The position numbers and the translations under genes were made by a program. A DNA stretch of 64,000 nucleotides from Balamuthia mandrillaris. Lineage: Eukaryota > Discosea > Longamoebia > Balamuthiidae. The notes under the pieces were generated by a model. The model was given only the letters and a program-made list of their open reading frames with translations, was not told the DNA's origin and made no database searches. The DNA lies in the NCBI GenBank assembly GCA_031835245.1, contig JAVKOQ010000063.1, positions 163,904-227,903 of the forward strand. Reading direction: 5' to 3'. This document shows positions 55,206 to 64,000 of this stretch, one piece after another; position 1 is the stretch's first letter; every line of letters begins with the position of its first letter.

Positions 55206-56790
55206 TAAGCTCAGTTGTTGTCCAACCAAACATCTTCCATTTGTCAAGAAGCTATGCCAAAACTATTCTCTTGTTCCTCTTTCTCCTTCAACTGCATACC
55301 TATCAAGGCCTTGAGCTATGGCTTCCTGCTGCCTATTGATAAAGGAACCTGGAGCAGGACTGCCTTTGGTACTTTTTGCACTTTCTTCTACAATAAGATT
55401 ATTGATCTCCTAGTTGAGAGATTCAATCAGGTCCCTGAATCACTGAGAGTGAGAGTATGCCTACCTCAGAGAGCTTACAACCCTTGTGAGAAACACTGTA
55501 GTTACAATCTAACAGCAGTGCCACTTGACTGTTGGTTTGCTGCTTAATGTCATCTACACTTCCTCCAAAAACTGATTTAGGGTGTCCCCTTTGACAAAAC
55601 ACTCAGGTTTCAAAGCAGGCTTCCATGGATGATTATAGTTTAGAGTCCCCAGGACAAACAAACCTTTGATATATATGAGCACTATTAATAGCCAATACTG
55701 TTAACTCGGACCAGTAACACAAGAATGCAAGAAAGTGAACAAGACCAAGGAATAGGCTTTAATGGAAAGAAAGTGTCATGACAGTGTGTGTGTGTGTATG
55801 TGTGTTTGTTACTTGTTCCTGTTCCAAGAGAAAAAAAAAAGAGAGAAAGAGAAAAGAGTTCTTAATCCACTTCATTATGATCATCAAAGACAGGAGGAGG
55901 CTCAAACGGATGTTCCACATGAGTAGAAGAGGGGCTAGCTCTATTGAGAAGAGAAGAAGGCACTCAGTCAGGAATAACAGAACCAGTGACGTCTTGAAGA
56001 ACATAAGCACCAGCATGATTCCTTTTCTTGACAACAAAGGAATTGTGATGCATGACCTTGTTGCACCTAACACAAACTCGGCAGAGTGCTGAAGGCAATT
56101 GTGAAAAGAGGCTATCTTGTTGTTGTAATCACTTGTAGCTTCCTGAATAGCATAGGCCAGACTAGGGAATGGAGCTGGTCATTTTGGGAACAGTGCTCAG
56201 AACAAGAAACAAAAAACTTGTGTTGTTTGGTTGTATGAATGTTGACAACTGTAGGTTGACCAATTGCCAATGCAATGCATACTGTCATGCCTGAAGACAA
56301 AAAAAACAAAGGTGTGGCCGAGGTGGATGTGAGGAACACAACAAAGTTGTCTATATGCTGTTGTAGCCCTTTCATGGCATTTCTAGTGTATTCTGTGGTT
56401 TTGTCTAACTTGTGCTGTTCTTCTTCTTTGGCAATGTGTTCAGTCTCAGGAAAGCTGGGGATGTCGAGCTCAAGTTGACAGGATTGTTGGAGCATGCAAA
56501 AGTACTCCTGTTGTGCCTTACAAAGCTGTTCACAGAGGGTATTGAGAGCGGCTGTGGCTTCCATGGTGTGGGTAAAAGAGGATTTAATCACTTATGTAAG
56601 CCAAAAAAAATGTTGGTTGAATCCAACCTCAAGAATAAAAGAGTCAGCAATGAGACAAGAAGTATATTCAAGAGAATAGAGGAAGGACAATGAGAGTGAA
56701 TCTCCGATGTTGCTTCAAAGTACACTGAGAGAAAGGGGAAAAGGGAGAAAGGAAGGATGGAGAATATAACACAATACAAACAAAAAGGAG
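55206..56790. other. Mobile-region filler with weak ORFs
   Basis: Two ORFs stand out but match nothing I know. 55215-55547 (+, 110 aa) ends AYNPCEKHCSYNLTAVPLDC. 56112-56591 (-) contains a plausible helical stretch, MEATAALNTLCEQLCKAQQE, then HKLDKTTEYTRNAMKGLQQ. The second might be a small coiled-coil protein with an intron. The sequence is AT-richer than the left 54 kb. Confidence 0.3.
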
Positions 56791-56819
56791 AATCTCCTTT
56801 TGCTATTCACTTGGATTAT

Positions 56820-57060
56820 ATGGCAAAAAAAAATATTTTTCAGGTCTTAAAAAAAATATTTTTCTTAAAAATTAATTTTCAATCAAAAAAATAATATTTT
56901 TCCTTTAACAAAAATAATAAAAAAAAATGTTTTTTAATTTCTAAAAATATTTTTTATGGTTTGAGAACATTTTTTAAGTTCTAAAAATTATTTTTTATAA
57001 AGCATTATTAAAAGACATTTAATATAAAAAATCTACTATTAAACATTAAACAAAATACAA
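56820..57060. repeat. Very AT-rich block with AAAATATTTTT palindromes
   Basis: About 240 bp of over 85 percent A+T by eye, made of runs such as AAAAAATATTTTT and TTTCTTAAAAATTAATTTTC, directly 3' of the transposase gene. Could be a terminal or subterminal part of the element. Confidence 0.7.
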
Positions 57061-57220
57061 AGATTTATGAATGCTGTTTTTCGAATCTATCTAATTCTGC
57101 ATAAATTTGAGCTTTGTAAGCAAAAGATAATTTGTGATCTGAAGTTAATGCTAAAGGACCCCAAATAAAAGATGCTTGATGTATGTTTTGTGTTTCCTTT
57201 TGTAAAAAATAACATTGACC

Positions 57221-59291
57221 TCATTTTGTATACCATAATACAGTAGCTTTACAAGGTGTTGTGGAATGAACAAATGCAAGCCAAAAGTCCTCTGAAGAAC
57301 CATCTTTTGGACAAATAGCATAAATGTGATTGGCTAAAATATGGAAAGGTATGCAAGTAGCACAACCAGATGTTGTGACTTGAGATGAAAATTCGATTGA
57401 AGAGGAGGAAGCAGCTGAAGTCAAAGAAGTGGATGCAGAGAATGAAGGAGTATGTTGTCGATTTAAAGCAGTCATAGGTTGAAACAAAGTAAAAAAAGGA
57501 TTATCCAAAGGGGATGAAGGGTGTTGTAAATTATAAATCAATGCTTGTAAGCGAAGTTTGGAAGAAAGCAAAATAGTAGAAAAAGTAGATTGAGTACCTC
57601 GAATGCATTCTTCTTCTACACAAGATTTGGGTATCAAATGAGGAATATGAGTGGAATATAAAGATAGATTTGGAAATCCTTTTATCAATGAAATGGGTTT
57701 GCTCCAAGGAGCATGAATGTTGGATTTCACTTGTAAAATGGGCCATATTGGAGGGCAGGTCATTGTAGGAGTGGGATAAATAAATTTGAAAAATAGAGGT
57801 TGGGAATGACCTTCAAGATTTACCATGAAAGGATGCAACCAACCTTTGAAATCCCAGACCCATTCCAAAGGATGTAATTCTGGACGAGTTTCATCCGTTA
57901 AATAAGAAGAGTTAATGAATGTAAAGAATTGCTCCAAGCTTTCAATATCAAATTTGAGTAATGCTTTACGAAAGGTAGAAAACATTTGATCCACATCTTC
58001 ATGAGTATGTCCAGGTGGCAAAAAGCAAAGTTTGATCTTGGAAAACATCTTGAGATGCACCAACCAACATAAAAAGGCCAATAAATACTTGTTTTTGTTT
58101 TCTTTATAGCAGTTGTCAGCTTGAAGGTAGAGGGTTTGGTTGGGATGGGCTCAAATGGGTTGTTGTAATGTTTGCATGAGAAAGTAAAATAAATGACTAA
58201 TTACTAAATTGGCATCACGTGACCACTGATCAAAATGATAACGCAGATAACAATGATGATGCTCATGATCTATCAGTCCAAAACAAGAGATACCAATAAA
58301 CTTTTTGATGGTCCAGCCTTTTGGGGGAGTATGATGATGGGGAAGAGGAATGGCCTCTGTATAATCCATAATGATGGAATTGTATTTGAAAGGAGAGGCT
58401 TTGGCTTTAGCACGATGCTTGTAATACTTCTCTTTGTGTAAAAAAACAAAGTGCAAATGATCACTTCGTTCCTTTTGTAAGCCTTGCAATGCCTCCACAC
58501 TCTTGCATTGTTTAAAACGAACTAGAAGCTGAGCACATTGATCACATTTTCCTAATCTGGTTTGCTAATACAGAAAGCAATAACAATTATTCATCAACAG
58601 GTTGTTAGAATAAAAACAATGAATCATTCCTTTCTTTTGACAAACTCTCTCAACAAACAAAGCTTACCTTGGAAAAATGAACATAAGAGAAATCTTCATG
58701 CAACATTTGCAAAAAGCGTGCATAACTGATGCTTTGATCATGTCCCAGGCTTAATACCATTTCTTGATACAAGGCTTTTCGATTCAATATCATTGGAATC
58801 TGAATGACTTCAGAGTTTGGCAAGGATTCTCCCATATTGGCAAAGTACACTGTGAGCCAGGCTTTGGTTTGCGAATAGGTGGTGGAGTGCCAAACCAGGC
58901 CACGATTGTGATGAAGAGGTAAAGTGGCTCCCGTTTTCCACAAGTCCATGCAGGCATAAAACTTCTTATTGGAAAGGGCCAGCCATAATTGGATTGCTTT
59001 GTAACAAACCAGATGACCAGCCAAAAGCAATCGTTGCTTGGGGGGCCTGACAGCTCTGGTCTCTTGATAAGGGCCATAAGAAAGAAACAAGCAATCCACA
59101 AGAAATTTGGTTCTGGCTTGTTCTGAGTCCAGTGTCCAATAATAGGTGCGCATCTCTTGAAAATCCTCTGATGAAATGCTGGAAAGACAGTATTGTTGAC
59201 AGCAGTAACTGTGCTTTGAAGTCCGGATATGTTGCTCTGAAAAAAACCGACGTGCAGTGCTTTTCAGTTTGGATGGTGGTTGGAAGGCCAT
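57221..59291 (-). mobile_element. DNA-transposon-type transposase gene (RNase H-like, HTHEDVDQ family)
   Basis: Two exons, 58668-59291 and 57221-58564, phase 0, about 655 codons. It begins MAFQPPSKLKSTARRFFSEQ. Features in order: a CCQQYCLSSISSEDF zinc-like start; VCYKAIQLWLALSNKKFYAC; a CDQC motif at about residue 215; MDYTEAIPLPH at about 274; then QADNCYKENKN at about 357 and PPGHTHEDVDQMFSTFRK at about 393. These match a widespread group of transposase-like proteins usually annotated DUF7869, in which the DY, DN and HTHxDxDQ positions fit a DDE/D-type RNase H fold. The C-terminal 200 residues are less conserved. One in-frame TGA lies at 58151-58153 in the middle of otherwise conserved sequence, so this copy may be inactive. 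Family name from memory. Confidence 0.75.
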
Positions 59292-59436
59292 GGTGCTCTT
59301 TTTCTACTGCAATGATGTCCTATCTAAAGAAACCTCATAAGTCAGCCAGAAGAATCAATAAAAGCTAAACACTTTACAAGAAAAAAAATGGCGGCAGAAT
59401 AGATAAATAATCAAAAGGGTATAAGAGGGTATTGGC

Positions 59437-59452
59437 TGTGCTGTATGACACA
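59437..59452. repeat. Isolated degenerate copy of the 16-bp palindrome
   Basis: TGTGCTGTATGACACA followed by AGATCTGCCCTTCA, inverted relative to the tandem array to its right. It shows the same CpG-to-TpG/CpA changes as other copies. Confidence 0.7.
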
Positions 59453-59599
59453 AGATCTGCCCTTCACAATGAAGGTTGCTAAATTCTTTGTTGAAAGGAA
59501 AGGGCGCTTTTGCATCATATGACGCACTCAACACTCTTGCTTGCTAGAAAAATTTGAAAAAATTTGCTTTTCATTGGATAGGAAGGATAGCCAATGCCT

Positions 59600-60595
59600 T
59601 TCATACAATAGTAGAGAAAGCCGAAGAGGGCTGATCTGCACTGCATGGCATAGCCAATGCCAGCCATACAAAAGAAAAGAGAGCAGAAAAGGGCTGATCT
59701 GCACCGTATGGCGCAGCCCATGCCTGCCTATCAAAAGAAAAAATGGCGGAAAAAGGCTGATCTGCGCCATACGGTGCAGCCCATGCCCCTCATACAAAAG
59801 AAAAGAGAGCGGGAAAGGGCTGATCTGCACTATATGGCGCAGCCAATGCCTGCAAAACAAAAGAAAAAATTGAGTAAAAGGGCTAATCTGCACCGTATAG
59901 TGCAGCCCATGCCTGCCATACAAAAGAAAAAATTGTGAAAAAAGGCTGATCTGCGCCATATGGCGCAGCCCATTCCTGCCATACAAAAGAAAAGAGAGCG
60001 GAAAAGGGCTGATCTGCGCCATACGGCGCAGCCCATGCCTGTCATACAAAAGAAAAGAGAGCAGAAAAGGGCTGATTTGCACTGTACGGTGCAGCCCATG
60101 CCAGCCATACAAAAGAAAAGAGAGCAGAAAAGGGCTGATCTGCGCTGTACGGTGCAGCCCATGCCAGCCATACAAAAGAAAAGAGAGCAGAAAAGGGCTG
60201 ATCTGCGCTGTATGGCGCAGCCCATTCCTGCCATACAAAAGAAAAGAGAGCAGAAAAAGGCTGATCTGCGCCATACGGCGCAGCCCATTCCTGCCATACA
60301 AAAGAAAAGAGAGCAGAAAAGGGCTGATCTGTGCTGTACAGCGCAGTCCATGCCAGCCATACAAAAGAAAAGAGAGCAGAAGAGGGCTGATCTGCGCTGC
60401 ACGGCGTAGCCAATGCCAGCCATACAAAAGAAAAGAGAGCAGGAAAGGGCTGATCTGCGCCGTACAGCGCAGCCCATGCCTGTCATACAAAAGGGCAGAT
60501 CTGCACCATACAGCCGATGCCAGCCATACAAAAGAAAAGAGAGTGGGAAAGGGCTGATCTGCGCTGTACAGTGCAGCCAACGCGCTAGTCTCGAA
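59600..60595. repeat. 63-bp tandem repeat array carrying a CpG-rich palindrome
   Basis: About 16 units with period 63 (for example unit starts at 60105, 60168, 60231); one unit near 60480-60520 is shortened. Each unit has a purine stretch (CAAAAGAAAAGAGAGCAG), then GGGCTGATC, then a palindrome related to TGCGCCGTACGGCGCA, then GCCCATGCC. Because 63 is divisible by three, long ORFs run through on both strands with a 21-residue repeat (minus 59528-60667 and others). I regard those as by-products. The array lies between the divergent transposase and ParB-like genes. Confidence 0.95.
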
Positions 60596-61062
60596 AATTG
60601 AATGCAAGCAAAAAAACAAAAGAAAAAGGGATAATGGCATAGCAATGCTGGTCTCTCTTTCAAACAAAATGCAGGCTGAACAGATTTGACAACTGAGAAC
60701 AATACAAACCGTTATGCCTCACAGTCCTTTCACAAGTTGAACTCAAAAGAAAGAATCATGAGGTTGGATGTAAGAAAGCACATTCAAGCCCCTTTATTAT
60801 GAGAACAAAACGCTTTTGAATTTCCTTCAACTTGCTGTCACTTCTTCCAGCACCATATCAGCGATGCTCTCTGTCATTGGTTGCCCTCCACAAAGTCTGC
60901 AGCAAACCACAACGATTTGACTACCAATTAAATGAAATTTGAAAGAAAAAAAAGAGGGCCAAAAGCAAAACAAACTCCCAAAATTTTAGTTTGTCACAAA
61001 AGTGCACAACCATTCACACCGTTCACACATATTCCTTGCTTTTTATTTTTGCTGTTGTGGTT
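60596..61062. other. Presumed promoter side of the ParB-like gene
   Basis: 467 bp between the end of the array and the ParB-like start, AT-rich, without an ORF or recognised motif. Confidence 0.4.
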
Positions 61063-64000
61063 ATGTCGGACAACAAGAGATTGACAGTGAAAGAACTGCG
61101 GCAAAGGATCGACGACCTCAGTGGACAATGGACCACCAAGGACTCCAAATCTGTCTTATCACACAAATTGCAAATGCTACAAACTCCTACGTCGAATCCT
61201 TCTTCCAACCAACCTTCGGACCTCTCGGAAACAGATGAAGGCTCATCTTCCTCCCCATCCAACAGGTAAAACAACTTGCTCTCCATTTTGGTTTTTCTGG
61301 TGAGTGATTGAGGTTTTTTATGATAGCACTCCAACAAGAAATGATTGGATTTTGCGCGAGAGCGACTTGGAAGCTGTGCATCTATTTTGTGCACCGGATG
61401 GCGCAGACGAGGAAACCAAAGAGGTGGCAGAACTTTGTAAAACTCGGCTTCAGGAGGGGACTCGTTTGGTTCCGTTGAAAGCTATCACTATGAAAGGTTT
61501 GTGCTTTTATTTTTGTGTTATAGTCAACAGCTGAACGGCCACTATTCGCCTTGCTTCTTTCTTCCTCAAGGGAGAAGGGCCAGTCCAGCTCCATCCTACT
61601 TTTGCCCTTTCTCTTCTCTCATCCAAATTATTATTTGAAGGGATGGTGTTGACTGCGCCGTACAGCGCAGATCAGCCCTTCAGCTCATTTGCTGCGCCGG
61701 ATGGCACAGTTCAGCCCTTCAAACCTCCAGTACTTTAGAAGGGAAATCATTGGCTGCACCATATGATGCAGCTCAGCTCTTCAAATCCTCTGGTATTTTT
61801 GAAGGAAGGGTGTTGGCTGCACCATATGGCGCAGATCTGCCCTTCAGATCAACACTTTCCTTTTATAGTTCGGGTGATGATTGCGCCGTATGGCGCAGAT
61901 CACAACTGCTGCCTTAATTTCTTGTTTGGCTGGCAAGAAAAGGTTATAGGCTGCGCCGTACGGCACAGCTCATGCCTTTGGCCTTTTTCTCTCTTGTTGA
62001 CTAGTTGAAGGGCATTGGCTGCGCCATACGGTGCAGCGAATACCCTCCACAGTTTTTCATGCCTTCTTTTAACTTTGTACTGTCATTAACTTCGTTTGTT
62101 TTATCAGGTTGGCATCGACCTCTAAAACCAGAGGGGTTGAACAAGCTGCTGGCCACATTCAACTCAGGCGGCATTTTGTCTTTTGATGAACGCTCTTCTT
62201 TATTATTGATGGAACTGCCTTCAGCTCTGTGGGTGCATCCAGAAAGCAATCAACAAGAATATGTATGTCTTGGAGGTAACCATCGATGTGCAGCAGCCCA
62301 CGTATTGTACTGTGAAAACTCCCCAAAGCTGAAGGAGTTAACTTGGAGGGCCAAAGTGCTGCCATTTGATGGCAAACAACTTCCAAGTGTGGCTGTCTTG
62401 GACAAGGTACAATTCCTTGGAGTTTTCTGTTGCTTTTTCTGTTTTTTAACAAGGTGACTTACTCATATTTCTTGGAAGTTGTCTGCCTGGGACAACCTGG
62501 TGTTGTCCGAAGGAGTCAATCAAGAGACAGAATGGGATATGGTCCGTTTTGTGTACAATCATCTCACGAAAACACCAGAGGAGCTGTTCCATTATCTGGT
62601 AGGCCTTCTTTGGTTGCAGGCAAGCTTTCTAAAATGATTGCTCATTTTTTCTCTTTTGTGTTGGGTGGGTTTTGTATTTTAGAATTCACAAACTGCCTCC
62701 CAAGATGCCCATAATGCTCTCACCTTTGATCGTGTTTGACGTTTGAAAACAGTGGCAAACAAAATGCAGAAATTCCCAGAGTCTTGGAGTTATATTCAGG
62801 AGAAGGACAAAGAGAAGGGGGGCTGGGTGTTTACTCCTTACCACTTCAGAGAGAAAATGCCAAGCTCCTTATCAGATGAAACCTTGTTGGCAGCCTTGAA
62901 AGAGATATGGGCAAGGCACCTCGAGGATCCCAAGGAAGAATGTTCTGTAACCAACTTCAAAAGATTGGTAAGCTGCATTGCAATCTTTTCTTTCTCTATC
63001 TTGTCACTACTACTTTTCCTCATGAAACGTGCATACATGCAGATGTGGAAACACATTGGTCGAAAAGCTATGCATGAAGAACTGGAATTGTATCATACTG
63101 AAAAAGAGATTCCTTTAGCCCACTTGGTATTGATTTCTATAGCATTGAAGTTTAGTTAACATTTCCTTTTGCTATCTTTCATTCATTTATTCATTCCTTG
63201 CTGCTAGCAACACATACCCTCCGATGAACCAGCTTCTCCTCCATTCCACTCAAACACCACTACACCTCAACCCTCTCCACCTCCTTCACCAAAACCATCT
63301 CATGATATTGAAAGGAAAAAAAAAAGAAAAAGCAAAAAACAACAACCAAAGACCTCTTCCAAACACCAGGCCAAAAAAGCAAAAAACCATCATCGTGGCA
63401 GACCCAAACTCAACACTCCTCCTCAACCCTCCAAACAATTGGCCCACCAACTCAACAAATGGGGAAAGGACGTGCTTGCTTCTCATTCCCCTCCTACCAA
63501 GTTCAAAGTGATCATTTATGATAATTTACCAACACATGCTCCCTTGATGCTTGATTCCTTGGGAGTACACTGCCAAAGTAAGTCTTTTTTGGGTTATTTT
63601 TTCCAAAGAACTCAGATTGCTGTCTGTCTAATTTTCTCTCATTCTTCCCAGATCATCATGTGGAAAGGGTTTTGTTGATAACTACCCGTTATAATCACTT
63701 GCACTTGGCCATGAATCAAATCAATGCCTATAAACAAAAGCAACGTCAGCTTTTGATTAACTTGAAGCTAGAAACAGTTCTTGTTTTTGGGTACAAACCT
63801 CACCATTCCAACCATAACAACAAACCACAATGGTGTGAGAATGGCATCTTTGTGGCAGTGTGGAACAAAGGCCAAACACAGTTGCAGGATGATTCTAGTT
63901 CGATTACTTCTTCTCTGTTGGCCTTGGAGACATGGCAACCAACTTCAGTGGTGATTCCAATCAAGGGACCTCAAGCTCAGGAAGGACAAGTGGCTGATCA
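61063..64000 (+). CDS. ParB/sulfiredoxin-like domain protein, runs off right edge
   Basis: Exons by splice logic: 61063-61265, 61327-61496, 62108-62406, 62479-62598, 62683-62967, 63043-63126, 63208-63577, 63652 to the edge; phases agree. The N-terminal MSDNKRLTVKELRQRIDDLS looks SAP-like. The ParB/Srx-type domain is in exon 3: FDERSSLLLMELPSALWVHP, then CLGGNHRCAAAHVLYC at about residue 179, the GNHRxxA motif typical of ParB-fold domains, then LPSVAVLDKVQ. Further on, WDNLVLSEGVNQETEWDMVR and, in exon 7, Pro- and Lys-rich sequence with an AT-hook-like HHRGRPKLN and basic KKKRKSKKQQ. VIIYDNLPTHAPLMLDSLGV and VLVFGYKPHHSN follow. Exon 5 contains an in-frame TGA at 62737-62739. The large intron (61497-62107) carries seven palindrome copies. 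Function unknown; DNA binding is likely. Confidence 0.65.
61654..62035. repeat. Seven palindrome copies inside the ParB-like gene intron
   Basis: Cores at 61654-61669, 61693-61708, 61755-61770, 61818-61833, 61882-61897, 61952-61967 and 62020-62035, spaced 39-70 bp. Several are followed by GATCAGCCCTTCA or a variant, the reverse complement of the flank in the main array, so this is a decayed array in opposite orientation. Cores differ from TGCGCCGTACGGCGCA mostly at CpG positions. Confidence 0.9.

Noticed and set aside
59400-62040. CRISPR-like array
   Set aside because: Repeats are spaced regularly, but the intervening sequence is itself repeated (63-bp tandem unit), the host is eukaryotic and no cas-like gene is present.
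1-64000. tRNA, rRNA and snRNA genes
   Set aside because: I saw no cloverleaf-box pairs or conserved rRNA segments while reading. A covariance-model scan would be needed to exclude short RNAs.

Overview
This is a gene-dense piece of a eukaryotic nuclear genome. About 21 protein-coding genes occupy roughly the first 54 kb. Most are split by short (50-120 bp) spliceosomal introns, and many are close orthologues of conserved eukaryotic housekeeping proteins. I refined exon boundaries by requiring GT-AG (rarely GC-AG) junctions, a continuous frame and agreement with remembered family sequences. For most genes the exon sum is an exact multiple of three and the protein length is within a few residues of the human orthologue. 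A LisH plus RasGEF protein of the social-amoeba type, together with WDR41, COMMD10 and a ZIP transporter, suggests an amoebozoan or similar free-living protist. That is an inference; no rRNA or mitochondrial marker is present to settle it.

Layout, left to right: ASCC3 helicase N-terminus (-, runs off the left edge), class I histone deacetylase (-), unknown gene (+), SAR1 GTPase (-), TTC4/Cns1 co-chaperone (+), MMTAG2-like protein (-), a 17-exon leucine-rich-repeat protein (+), nine-finger TFIIIA (-), a low-complexity protein (-), a Ran-binding FG protein (-), importin-5 (+), COMMD10 (-), intronless APC1 (+), ZIP metal transporter (-), WDR41 (+), PAN2 (-), FCF1 (-), LisH-RasGEF (+), NMD3 (-), and an INO80E-like protein carrying an extra zinc-binding domain (+). 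Genes are mostly arranged as head-to-head or tail-to-tail pairs with 100-600 bp gaps. Pyrimidine-rich microsatellites lie in introns and UTRs, nearly always with the pyrimidine strand on the sense side.

From about 54.1 kb the character changes: lower GC, no housekeeping genes, and mobile-element structure. There is a scrambled transposase relic, a 54-bp-arm inverted repeat, an AT-rich block, and a two-exon DNA-transposon-type transposase gene with HTHEDVDQ and DNxxxENKN motifs. A tandem array of about 16 units of 63 bp follows, then a divergent gene with a ParB/sulfiredoxin-like domain that runs off the right edge. Every unit of the array carries a degenerate copy of a perfect 16-bp palindrome, TGCGCCGTACGGCGCA. 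Seven more copies, inverted relative to the array, sit in an intron of the ParB-like gene. Almost all differences between copies are transitions at the CpGs of the palindrome. Each of the two flanking genes has one in-frame TGA where CGA would be expected.

The most interesting possibility is that transposase, palindrome array and ParB-like gene form one mobile unit in which the palindromes are parS-like binding sites that have been CpG-methylated. This is a hypothesis from layout and sequence, not a demonstrated system.
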